DNA from: JAGOUN01 sp040389005
GTDB lineage: Bacteria; Pseudomonadota; Gammaproteobacteria; JAGOUN01
Length of the DNA: 50,442 nucleotides
NCBI GenBank assembly: GCA_040389005.1
Contig: JAZKAS010000033.1
Location: 1 to 50,442 of the forward strand
Direction: 5' to 3'
Of the stretch, positions 43,401-50,394 are shown piece after piece. A program made the translations under genes and the position numbers. The notes under the pieces are model-generated. The model saw only the letters and a program-made list of their open reading frames with translations. It was not told where the DNA came from and did not search any database. Position 1 is the stretch's first letter. The number at the start of each line of letters is the position of its first letter.

Positions 43401-45963
43401 TCAAAGATACAAAAATAACTGCACCCGGACTTAACTCTACGGGCTTAACTTCGGAGAATTCTTGACTACTTCGATAAAGTATTTCACACAAAAATTTTAA
43501 CCAAGGCTCATTATTTTGAAATGCCGCTTCCGTTAAGAGCTTAGAAAAAATGTCAATTACTCCCGGTCTTTCAAGCACACAAGCTATGAGAAAATCAACG
43601 TCTTCATAACCCAATGTCGACTCTATGACTTGTAGAAAAAATTTAGCATCATGCTCAATTATCTGAGTAATCAAAACGTCAAGCTGATCTTTTTCTTTGG
43701 TTTTTGCCACCTCCATCAAATAATTTCTAATGACAGGTAAAAATACATTCAAAGGAATTGATTTCTGTAGAAACAAAATCTCTTCAAAATAAAATGAATG
43801 CGTATGAAGTAAAGACTGTAGCCTACTAAAAATATTATCTATATATGTCGTAAATTCACTGCTTAAACTCGAAAAAACTTCAGCATACTTTATAGTTGAA
43901 CAATCGCCTATGAACGCCTGAGTGATGCAGTCGTTTAAGCCTTCATAGAAACCAGGCTCTTTTTTGTAGTTTTTATGTGAAAATGTGAGCAAAAAACGTG
44001 AAATAGCATCATTAGTTAATGATACTACGAGCCAATAATTGAGCCCTCCTGCTAAACGCTCCTGATCTCTATAATGAATATCTAGACCAAATATTTCAAA
44101 CACCATTAAACCTGCCATTATTTGTCGAATCTTTGATGCAGTAGATCCTTGAAACGATGTGAATTGAGATTCAAAGGATTCAAAAACAGCGCTTTTTGGA
44201 AATATTTGCTGAAAATCTTTCATTATAGCTAAAAGAATTATTTTGACATGTCTCAGAAATGTTTTTTCTAGTGCATCTTCTTTACTTTCGTAGCATATCA
44301 TCGTTTGCATATTTTCAATGAGCAGGAGAATATCATTTGATACTGCAAGCTCTTCAAGCTTTTTTATACTCCCTTTGTTAAACAACCTGCCTAGCAATTT
44401 TGGATCATTAACTACACTCAGAAATGCTAATGTAATATTATGAAGCATTAAAGGTCTATGCAATTGATGCTCTTTTTTCCACGATTCACTTTCAAAATTT
44501 TTCTCATAAAGCTGATGAATAGCCTTTACATGGCCCGGATGAGCGCGCATATACTGAACGGCTTTTTTAAATTCTAAAATGCCACTATTATATTTACCTA
44601 CTCCTGCTGGATATGCCCACATGATCGCTACAGCTTCCACTGCTTTTGCAAAACGCATATTGACGTCAGTAACATCATCATGATCGATCACTTCTATCAA
44701 ATGACTATCGAAAATAATATTACATAAAGATTCAGTCATCGTATCAATTGTGCTACTTAGTGTCAGCCTACTTTTCACAAACTCAGGACATCGTGGATCA
44801 CTAACAAACTTGCCTAACAAACGATGCAGTGTATATTGACAGAGTTCTTCAGAAAAATTATTTTCGTCAATTTCTGTCAAAACTGCTCGATTTAAATAAT
44901 AAAACTCCGTCAAAATTTCTTCGTCTGTTTTTTTGCTGGAGATTTCAAAACATATATCAGGAATATTGTAAGTTATGTTACGTACTTTAAATTTTTTAAT
45001 TATATCCGGCGAATCGGGAAAGTAAGCAGTCATAATTGAAACAGGTGACTCCATAAAAAAACCACCATATTCTTTTTCATCATTTAAATTTCCAAAAACC
45101 AGCGCACTCAAATTATCTCGCATACAGTTAAAAAAATCTTCCAACATGTCTTCTGAATTTTCTGCGACAGCAGCTTCAACAAGTTTGTTTGAAATTCCAG
45201 TGAAAAAGTGATTAGTCGCTTGTATTTCAAGTGAGGCGTTACGCGGTATTTCACAGAGAGGCACCGTATATTGAGAAGCTATTAGTGAAAAAACTTCTCG
45301 CAACTCATCTAACGTAGAGGGTTGATTTTCACCATAGAATTTATTTATTTTTTCACGAATCTTATTCACGAATAAAAAGAAAAAAGAAGCGATTTTACTC
45401 AGAGTGACCTCTGAATTTCCTCGTAAAAGTGTACCTTCTAAAACAAATTGATCAATATCCTCTGATTTATTGCGCCGATCTTTTTCTTCAAGAAATGCCG
45501 CTGAGCTTCCTTCACAATTTGGATACACTAAGCAAACACCATTTTCTAAATTTAAAATACCAGGGCTTTCAAGTAACCGCATTTTACCGTGTGCAATATC
45601 TTCTTTTGTCATTGTTTTAAAAGATGATAATTTACACCACATAGGCAATTGTGTGTTTATTACAGAAATAGCAAAATCATACGCATCTACGTCAGAGCGA
45701 ATAATGATAGGATTACTTTCTTCTAGGCAAGCAGTAAGCAACTGCATTTTTTCAATGCTATCATCCTCTATATGCGAGGCTTTAAACGTTTCCCATAAGA
45801 TTTTAATTTCTGCCTGATATTGCGCTGAGTCATGAGGCAGATAAGCGCTGACTAACGCCACAATATTTGTTTGTTGCATTTGATAGAATTGTGCAAGAAC
45901 AGTGGCAATAGGGGTCATAGAAAGAAGATAAGGCATAAAACATGTGCTCTTTATTATATTCAT
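40420..45963 (-). CDS. Giant hypothetical protein (about 1850 residues), candidate secreted effector
   Basis: One frame across an N run of ten; residues about 1026-1029 are unknown. Starts MNIIKSTCFMPYLLSM (two further Met at 10 and 16 could be used). A TATAAT lies 18-23 bp before the start on the minus strand, without a recognisable -35. I see no domain: no ankyrin, kinase, helicase or glycosyltransferase motif, no signal peptide, no long membrane segment. It appears mostly alpha-helical, rich in Leu, Phe, Lys and Glu, with many short acidic and Asn/Phe-rich stretches (for example FFNCMRDNLSALVFGNL). The C-terminus is basic and short (KQTPDMFAKATPKSIAL). Such very large orphan proteins are common among host-interaction factors of intracellular gammaproteobacteria; that use is inference. 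It overlaps gshB by 20 bp. Confidence 0.85.
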   Translation of the reverse strand: MNIIKSTCFMPYLLSMTPIATVLAQFYQMQQTNIVALVSAYLPHDSAQYQAEIKILWETFKASHIEDDSIEKMQLLTACLEESNPIIIRSDVDAYDFAISVINTQLPMWCKLSSFKTMTKEDIAHGKMRLLESPGILNLENGVCLVYPNCEGSSAAFLEEKDRRNKSEDIDQFVLEGTLLRGNSEVTLSKIASFFFLFVNKIREKINKFYGENQPSTLDELREVFSLIASQYTVPLCEIPRNASLEIQATNHFFTGISNKLVEAAVAENSEDMLEDFFNCMRDNLSALVFGNLNDEKEYGGFFMESPVSIMTAYFPDSPDIIKKFKVRNITYNIPDICFEISSKKTDEEILTEFYYLNRAVLTEIDENNFSEELCQYTLHRLLGKFVSDPRCPEFVKSRLTLSSTIDTMTESLCNIIFDSHLIEVIDHDDVTDVNMRFAKAVEAVAIMWAYPAGVGKYNSGILEFKKAVQYMRAHPGHVKAIHQLYEKNFESESWKKEHQLHRPLMLHNITLAFLSVVNDPKLLGRLFNKGSIKKLEELAVSNDILLLIENMQTMICYESKEDALEKTFLRHVKIILLAIMKDFQQIFPKSAVFESFESQFTSFQGSTASKIRQIMAGLMVFEIFGLDIHYRDQERLAGGLNYWLVVSLTNDAISRFLLTFSHKNYKKEPGFYEGLNDCITQAFIGDCSTIKYAEVFSSLSSEFTTYIDNIFSRLQSLLHTHSFYFEEILFLQKSIPLNVFLPVIRNYLMEVAKTKEKDQLDVLITQIIEHDAKFFLQVIESTLGYEDVDFLIACVLERPGVIDIFSKLLTEAAFQNNEPWLKFLCEILYRSSQEFSEVKPVELSPGAVIFVSLNKEDANAAGLAEILGTINTAPGIKAIADIFNSALSFCNQLKLIAAIAKGVSSRRTGVLSLNIKPWKKIYLALVRFSDVSDINNIQAKFAVFKQALDVDLLKRFNQSGVRIRAIRAKLLNKLSNFEGLFDYFNERFLSCLGQEDSFTKFHDATCATIKDIKENNLDFVSALMLXXXXHFYLRFFSGYEARTNIFVVPLEERLPVLEQLKDYIENTFSAERPPQFYIEGVERYLQDEQLNVLDKKIKAMLSICAWMAALGFNAYYNKTQIDFINKKINNLFDEENDPSFKSMQVVWQKYLEINSIVNKAANESADAAVENIENMEVLQRNCEQSEDVVLKGLWLLGALQFYDLIKEGLKSKKRVSLANSNSVSVEKQESQEILASKQRHGISVGIFVIILSNRNLSDLKRKEVQQYTQDAFKNEKIRELVLDNILYKIEELEAAGKFFEINDSIESQIPGFVFSSTDCEIFAEQNFSTLTDPSKIYPKSDNYYLSIESFFEKLRAGLSCVAVLAKDLRHHVFLPCLISRLFTAFGAAYQYLEPSAVRAQFLTMECCQRFFHEIKYLPNFELKNKCISFVETWKKIQEQAFRPSIYDLVLAYNAYLELVEVSGFRVQSAIDLIASQWLKITSYKITSGEAKALYFILKSQDQHTYEKEKFDKKRENLARFFTQGVKDVRRLGNVLCVHVLSVSSLFASKIENVRVGQNSKLKNGNRHWRASESLDQITIDCAKICSIHIGVKDNSENYPVVFIYQDAKKSIRCIEVYEESGEIVRNDCLANESFWLSLAARKLPIAEQIVSSRELVKIINSNTSTNDNVLVKARIFPDFFNLILELMQDSMQFVGRLGVPLAPIFVVNYGPKALLRYGSEDENNLIGIFILSLIYYEIKQQEDCAPGVSAWWLIKLSDFFTDFKNGRNNVKNLAKEGIVHSGLFNVCNDLLGKGSPIETVVQALDDGLKPLQKSQQDRQSAYCDWFKKQKQTPDMFAKATPKSIAL
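42876..42885. other. Assembly gap (10 N) inside the giant gene
   Basis: The frames on both sides are the same if ten bases are kept, so the true gap is 1 modulo 3 long. Its real length is unknown. Confidence 0.99.
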
Positions 45964-46108
45964 AGCGAGAATTCCACTTCATTATAGTTCCACTGTATTA
46001 ATGGACGCTTAATTACTGCTTTTATTTTCTTCAAATATGTGATTTCATTGCCTTCCTGCCCTTATCTCTTATACAACTCCTTTATTAAATGACGAAAAAG
46101 AGAAATCC

Positions 46109-47071
46109 GTGCCAGCAGAAAATTTTCAATTAATCACTATTAACGATCCGCTTTATCCGCAAAGTCTCAAAACCATTGATACCCCGCCTAAGGAATTGTA
46201 CATCGCAGGGTCCATAGAATGCTTATCGATGCCTGGTTTAGCTATTGTTGGAACGCGAAAACCAACTATTTTTGCGCAAAAAATAACCGAACGTTGGGCG
46301 AAAATGCTTTCCGATGCGGGGATTGTCATTGTCAGCGGTCTAGCTTTGGGCATTGATGGCGCGGCACATCGCGGGGCGCTGCTCGGTGCGGCGAAAACGA
46401 TTGCCGTATTGGGATGTGGCTTAAATCATGAGTATCCGAAACAACATGCGGAGTTACGTCGGGCGATTATTGATCAAGGTGGATGCGTAATTAGCGAACA
46501 TCCTCCGGAAACACCCCCGCGTCAGTCTAATTTTCCACGACGCAATCGCATTATTAGCGGCTTAAGTTATGGTGTGCTTGTAATGGAAGCCGCGATGCGT
46601 AGCGGTTCGTTGATCACCGCACGATTGGCAATCGAACAAGGCAAAGAAGTGATGGCGGTACCAGGGAGCCTACATAATCCAATGGCCGAGGGGTGTCATT
46701 GGTTGATCCGCGAGGGAGCGACGTTGGTGACGAATGTGGAAGAAATTGGAGCATGCTTACGCATTGCTCAACCTCGCCCTCATCCCCCTGCCGGGACTTT
46801 TTCTCACAGAGAAAAAGCGTCAACAGGCGATTTCCTTAAAATCTCCCGTAAGGAACGGGAGAAGGGCGCAGTAGAGAGTGCAACAATAACACCCCCACCT
46901 AAAGAAGAACGAGCAATATTAGAACAAATTCATGAATACGTCACACCGATCGACGAAATTGTGGGTCAAAGCCGGTTGGCTTTTCATGAAGTTTGCTCTA
47001 TCCTCGTTCGATTAGAAATTTCCGGCTATATCGAAAAAGTGGTCGGGGGTTATATTAAAACAGAATTATAG
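46109..47071 (+). CDS. dprA: DNA-processing protein DprA without the N-terminal domain
   Basis: 320 residues from a GTG; in this frame there is no ATG between it and the TGA at 46040. DprA protects incoming single strands and loads RecA in transformation. Seen: YPQSLKTIDTPPKELYIAGS at the start of the Rossmann-like core, GTRKPT, SGLALGIDGAAHRGAL, AVLGCGLNHEYP, SEHPPETPPRQSNFPRRNRIISGLS, MEAAMRSGSLITARLA, AVPGSLHNP, and a C-terminal winged-helix part (VTPIDEIVGQSRLAFHEV). The SAM/HhH-like domain of about 60 residues normal before the core is missing. Residues about 223-254 come from an in-frame palindromic repeat. Followed by topA, a usual neighbour. Confidence 0.9.
   Translation: MPAENFQLITINDPLYPQSLKTIDTPPKELYIAGSIECLSMPGLAIVGTRKPTIFAQKITERWAKMLSDAGIVIVSGLALGIDGAAHRGALLGAAKTIAVLGCGLNHEYPKQHAELRRAIIDQGGCVISEHPPETPPRQSNFPRRNRIISGLSYGVLVMEAAMRSGSLITARLAIEQGKEVMAVPGSLHNPMAEGCHWLIREGATLVTNVEEIGACLRIAQPRPHPPAGTFSHREKASTGDFLKISRKEREKGAVESATITPPPKEERAILEQIHEYVTPIDEIVGQSRLAFHEVCSILVRLEISGYIEKVVGGYIKTEL
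46775..46868. repeat. In-frame palindromic repeat in the dprA linker
   Basis: Outer arms CGCCCT (46775) and AGGGCG (46863-46868); inner hairpins CTTTTTCTC-ACA-GAGAAAAAG and CTCCCG-TAAGGAA-CGGGAG. All of it is translated (peptide with PAGTFSHREKAS and KISRKEREKG) between the Rossmann core and the winged helix of DprA. Confidence 0.85.
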
Positions 47072-47100
47072 GGGCGGGGCAGCGCTTTGTGCCCGCCCCC
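47069..47100. repeat. Palindromic repeat overlapping the dprA stop codon
   Basis: TAGGGGCGGGG then CAGCGCTTTGTG then CCCGCCCC. The opening TAG is the dprA stop. The arms form a strong GC hairpin between dprA and topA, without a U run. Same family as the tolC and glnA copies. Confidence 0.85.
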
Positions 47101-47118
47101 TTAAAAGGTTACGTTATT

Positions 47119-49248
47119 ATGCCAAAAGCCATTGAATCTCGCTCCAAATCTAAAACCGTCAAAAAAACAACACCAAAAGCGGTGAAACCAAAAGCCATGA
47201 CGAAATCCAAGGCAAACACTATGGAGTCTCCGGTAGAATCTCAACCTGCCACAGAAACTAAGGCCAGCAAAAAATCTGGGCCCAAATACGTCGTCATCGT
47301 AGAATCTCCCGCAAAGTCTAAAACCATCAAAAAGTATTTGGGGAAAGACTTTGAAATTCTCGCCAGTTATGGTCACGTACGAGATTTATTACCCAAAGAA
47401 GGCGCGGTCGATCCCGAACAAAACTTCAAAATGACTTATGAAACGATTGAACGCAATGCAAAACACGTGCAAGCCATTATCAGCGCTGTTAAAAACGCCG
47501 ACGCGCTCTATCTCGCAACCGATCCGGATAGAGAAGGAGAGGCAATCGCATGGCACGTATATGAAATATTGAATGAAAAAGGTTTATTAAAAAATAAAGA
47601 AGTGCATCGCGTTGCCTTTTATGAAATCACGAAAAAAGCCGTTCAAGAAGCCATTGCTCATCCGCGCAAACTTTCACAAGATTTAATTGATGCACAACAA
47701 GCACGTCGTGCATTGGATTATTTAGTTGGCTTTAATTTATCGCCTTTATTGTGGCGCAAAGTACGCCCGGGATTGTCGGCGGGCCGCGTGCAGAGTCCGG
47801 CACTGCGCATGATCGTTGAGCGCGAATTAGAAATTGAAGCGTTTAAGCATCAAGAATATTGGACGATCGTTTCACGCGATGCTTTCAAAAAACAAAATTT
47901 CGACGCAAAACTTATTTTATTGGATGGTGATAAACAAGAGCAATTTACAATTACCACAGAAAAACAAGCAGACGCTGCCAAGAAAAAGTTAATCAAAGCC
48001 GCGAATGGCGAATTGATTGTTGATAAAGTTGAAAAGAAGCAACGTAAACGTCAACCGACTGCGCCGTTTACAACGTCAACGTTACAACAAGAAGCGGCAA
48101 GAAAACTCGGATTTTCTGCACGAAAAACCATGCAAATAGCGCAACAACTTTATGAAGGCGTAGACGTTGGGTCTGGCTCTGAAGGTTTGATCACGTATAT
48201 GCGTACCGATTCCGTGCATATTGGTGATGATGCGATTGCCGCGATTCGACAATTCATTGTCGAAAATTTCGGAAAAAATGCCGTTGCAGAAAGTATCCGT
48301 GTTTTTAAAACAAAATCAAAAAACGCACAAGAAGCACATGAAGCAATTCGCCCGACGAATATTGCTCATAAGCCTGATGCGATTAAAAATAATTTAACCG
48401 CCGATCAATTTAAATTGTATCAACTCATCTGGAAGCGCGCCGTCGCCAGTCAAATGATGCACGCAACCATGGATACGGTCGCAGTGAATTTATATTGCAG
48501 CAAAGGCAAACCGGATCAACACGTATTTCGCGCCAATGGATCCACCATTGTCGATGCCGGTTTTATGAAAGTGTATTTTGAAAGTGTCGATGATATTCCA
48601 CAAGATGCCGACGACGATGAAAAAATGTTGCCGATAATGAAAGAAGGCGATGTCATTCAACTGCTTGATATTGAATGTCGTCAACATTTCACAGAACCAC
48701 CGCCACGTTATAGTGAAGCGAGTTTAGTCAAAGCATTAGAAGAACACGGCATTGGCCGACCCTCTACTTATGCGGCGATCATTCACACGTTAACCAGTCG
48801 TGAATACGTCTTGCTCGATAAAAAACGTTTTACGCCAACGGATGTCGGACGTGTAGTGAATAAATTTCTAACGAATTATTTTACACAGTACGTGGATTAT
48901 GATTTTACCGCGCAACTTGAAGATCAACTCGATGAAGTCTCGCGTGGTGAAAAACAATGGGTACCCGTACTCGATACGTTCTGGAGTCCATTCAAGGATA
49001 AAATCGACGATGTCGGCGTTAATGTACAACGTAAAGATGTGACCCAAGAAGCGCTCGATGAAAAATGTCCTGAGTGCGGTAATCCACTTTCGATTCGATT
49101 GGGTAAACGCGGCAATTTCATTGGCTGTACGACTTATCCTGAATGTAAATACACACGCAATATTGAAGGCAGCGCTGAAGAAACCGTTCCGGAAATCGTG
49201 CCCGATCTCGTAGACGCGGTCGAACCCGCCCACGATCAGCGAAAGTGA
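47119..49248 (+). CDS. topA: DNA topoisomerase I, reading frame broken near the 3' end
   Basis: 709 residues from the ATG at 47119 (MPKAIESRSKSK), behind AAGG; the GTG at 47089 is part of a hairpin. TopA relaxes negative supercoils. Seen: a long Lys/Thr/Pro-rich N-terminal extension (about 1-55), the Toprim domain YVVIVESPAKSKTIKKYLG and YLATDPDREGEAIAWHV, the catalytic-Tyr segment EGLITYMRTDSVHI, HEAIRPTNI, GIGRPSTYAAIIHTL, and the first C-terminal zinc ribbon CPECGNPLSIRLGKRGNFIGCTTYPECKY. It ends early in DQRK; the rest of the zinc-ribbon tail continues in another frame. Confidence 0.95.
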   Translation: MPKAIESRSKSKTVKKTTPKAVKPKAMTKSKANTMESPVESQPATETKASKKSGPKYVVIVESPAKSKTIKKYLGKDFEILASYGHVRDLLPKEGAVDPEQNFKMTYETIERNAKHVQAIISAVKNADALYLATDPDREGEAIAWHVYEILNEKGLLKNKEVHRVAFYEITKKAVQEAIAHPRKLSQDLIDAQQARRALDYLVGFNLSPLLWRKVRPGLSAGRVQSPALRMIVERELEIEAFKHQEYWTIVSRDAFKKQNFDAKLILLDGDKQEQFTITTEKQADAAKKKLIKAANGELIVDKVEKKQRKRQPTAPFTTSTLQQEAARKLGFSARKTMQIAQQLYEGVDVGSGSEGLITYMRTDSVHIGDDAIAAIRQFIVENFGKNAVAESIRVFKTKSKNAQEAHEAIRPTNIAHKPDAIKNNLTADQFKLYQLIWKRAVASQMMHATMDTVAVNLYCSKGKPDQHVFRANGSTIVDAGFMKVYFESVDDIPQDADDDEKMLPIMKEGDVIQLLDIECRQHFTEPPPRYSEASLVKALEEHGIGRPSTYAAIIHTLTSREYVLLDKKRFTPTDVGRVVNKFLTNYFTQYVDYDFTAQLEDQLDEVSRGEKQWVPVLDTFWSPFKDKIDDVGVNVQRKDVTQEALDEKCPECGNPLSIRLGKRGNFIGCTTYPECKYTRNIEGSAEETVPEIVPDLVDAVEPAHDQRK

Positions 49249-49594
49249 TTTAGTCATTAAACTCGGGCGTTATGGAAAATTTATTGGTTGTAGTCAATAT
49301 CCGAAATGCAAACATATCGAGCCTTTAGAAAAACCTCAAGATATGGGCATTGAATGTCCTGAATGTAAAGCCGGCACCATGTTACAACGCAAATCACGCT
49401 TTGGAAAAATATTTTATTCGTGCTCAACATATCCTACGTGTAAATATGCGACATGGAATCCACCGTTGACTGAGCCTTGCCCTCAATGTCATTGGCCGAT
49501 TATGACGTTGAAAGTTACGAAGCGCTGGGGCACAGAAAAGGTTTGCCCGCAAAAAGAGTGTGGTTATAAAGAGAAGGTTGAAACCACCGAATAA
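49232..49594 (+). pseudogene. topA: Frameshifted C-terminal zinc-ribbon tail of topA
   Basis: About 121 codons in the +1 frame relative to the main topA frame. It reads ISESDLVIKLGRYGKFIGCS, QYPKCKHIEPLEKPQD, IECPECKAGTMLQRKSRFGK, FYSCSTYPTCKYATW, EPCPQCHWPIMTLK and GTEKVCPQKECGYKEK, which are the usual last TopA ribbons. This frame is open only from 49214, so the shift lies between 49214 and 49246. One extra C in CCCGCCC would explain it. It may be a base-call error, a real break, or rarely a programmed shift. The second ribbon lacks its first CxxC pair even in the restored reading. Confidence 0.85.
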
Positions 49595-49627
49595 TATTCC
49601 TTAATACTGCTTGCAAACCCTTGCTGT

Positions 49628-49703
49628 CGTCATTGCGAGTACTCGAAGCAATCCATCCTCTCTTAAGATTAAGATGGATTGCCGCGTTGCACTCGCAATG
49701 ACG
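49628..49703. repeat. 76-bp palindromic repeat, CGTCATTGCGAG family
   Basis: Perfect 13-bp ends CGTCATTGCGAGT / ACTCGCAATGACG and an inner pair GCAATCCATC / GATGGATTGC. The full element folds into a long hairpin. It lies right after topA. Confidence 0.9.
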
Positions 49704-49748
49704 CCCCCTTGCGGAGACGATTAGAAAGAGAGTGATTGTTCTTTTTAA

Positions 49749-49772
49749 GCACATGGCTTACACGCCATGTGC
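49749..49772. repeat. Perfect 9-bp inverted repeat
   Basis: GCACATGGC-TTACAC-GCCATGTGC. No U run follows on either strand, so it is not a standard terminator. Position upstream of the sRNA suggests a protein site or an RNA end. Confidence 0.6.
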
Positions 49773-49789
49773 GATATCTCTCAAAGACA

Positions 49790-49807
49790 TGTAAGTCTGC
49801 TCTTAAA
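49790..49807. promoter_or_regulatory. GacA/LetA-type upstream activating box
   Basis: TGTAAG-TCTGCT-CTTAAA differs at one defined position from the GacA box TGTAAG-N6-CTTACA. It lies about 145-150 bp before the expected start of the sRNA, the usual distance scale for rsmY/rsmZ/csrB control sites. Confidence 0.65.
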
Positions 49808-49942
49808 ATGAACTATTTTTCTTCCTCAATAAACTTGTAACCTATTGATTTAAAACAATAAATTTAGAAAAACTCTTTGTTCTATGTAATAAAAATCAAT
49901 GACAAGGCATTGTTGACTTACGCGCTTCTGCCATAATCACCT

Positions 49943-50210
49943 CGTGTTCAGGAAGAACCACGCGTCAAGGATGGCGCAAAAGCGAAGGATCGCTGGAACG
50001 ACTACGGATAGTCTCTTCGTAGCGCAAGGAAGCGCGAAGATCTCTAGGATGAGATCGCGAAGAGTGCGTCAGGATGACGAAGTAAGGATACACCTGTTTC
50101 TCTTTTTATTATTTGTCCAGGGCTGCAACGGATTGGGTACGGATACCCAGCTTCGGCAAGGATCGCCGATCTTAGAGGGGAGTGACTACTATCACTCCCC
50201 TTTTATTTTT
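49943..50210 (+). ncRNA. CsrB/RsmZ-like CsrA-titrating small RNA (candidate)
   Basis: About 268 nt with about 12 GGA motifs, most held in hairpin loops, the binding mode of CsrA/RsmA. Seen stems and loops: GCG-AAGGAT-CGC (49982-49993), GACTA-CGGA-TAGTC (49999-50013), GCGC-AAGGAA-GCGC (about 50022-50035), GATCTC-TAGGAT-GAGATC (50039-50056), CGTC-AGGAT-GACG (50067-50079), GTA-AGGA-TAC, TGGGTA-CGGA-TACCCA (50134-50149) and CGGC-AAGGATC-GCCG (50154-50168). A terminator closes it. No protein frame with a ribosome site fits the region. Upstream, a CATAAT at 49932-49937 may be the -10 box; a GacA-type box lies at 49790. No csrA gene is in the window. The start is approximate. Longer than Pseudomonas RsmY/RsmZ, shorter than E. 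coli CsrB. Confidence 0.85.
50177..50210 (+). terminator. Intrinsic terminator of the small RNA
   Basis: Perfect 9-bp stem GGGGAGTGA / TCACTCCCC with loop CTACTA, followed by TTTTATTTTT. Confidence 0.93.
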
Positions 50211-50276
50211 CTATCATTAAATCAAACGCCGAAATGCTATTAACAAACGATAGAGTTCTTTCCAAACTCTTGTTGT

Positions 50277-50328
50277 CGTCATTGCGAGTACTCGAAGCAA
50301 TCCATCCTAGTCCTATTTTCAGGATGGG
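50277..50328. repeat. Partial copy of the CGTCATTGCGAG repeat
   Basis: The first 32 bases (50277-50308) are identical to 49628-49659. The right half is lost or replaced; a short CCATCCT/AGGATGG hairpin remains. Confidence 0.85.
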
Positions 50329-50394
50329 CCGATATGTTTTCTGATGATTTTACGTTAAACTGCATTCTAAGCAGATGAGCGAGATTTCTTTATA

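Noticed and set aside
46089..46108. ATG at 46089 as the dprA start
   Set aside because: It is in another frame from the dprA coding sequence.
49749..49772. Terminator of topA
   Set aside because: A perfect hairpin, but no U run follows on either strand and it is 155 bp past the end of the topA tail.
49913..49937. TTGACT...CATAAT as a full sigma-70 promoter of the sRNA
   Set aside because: The spacer is only 13 bp, too short; only the -10-like box is kept as a possibility.
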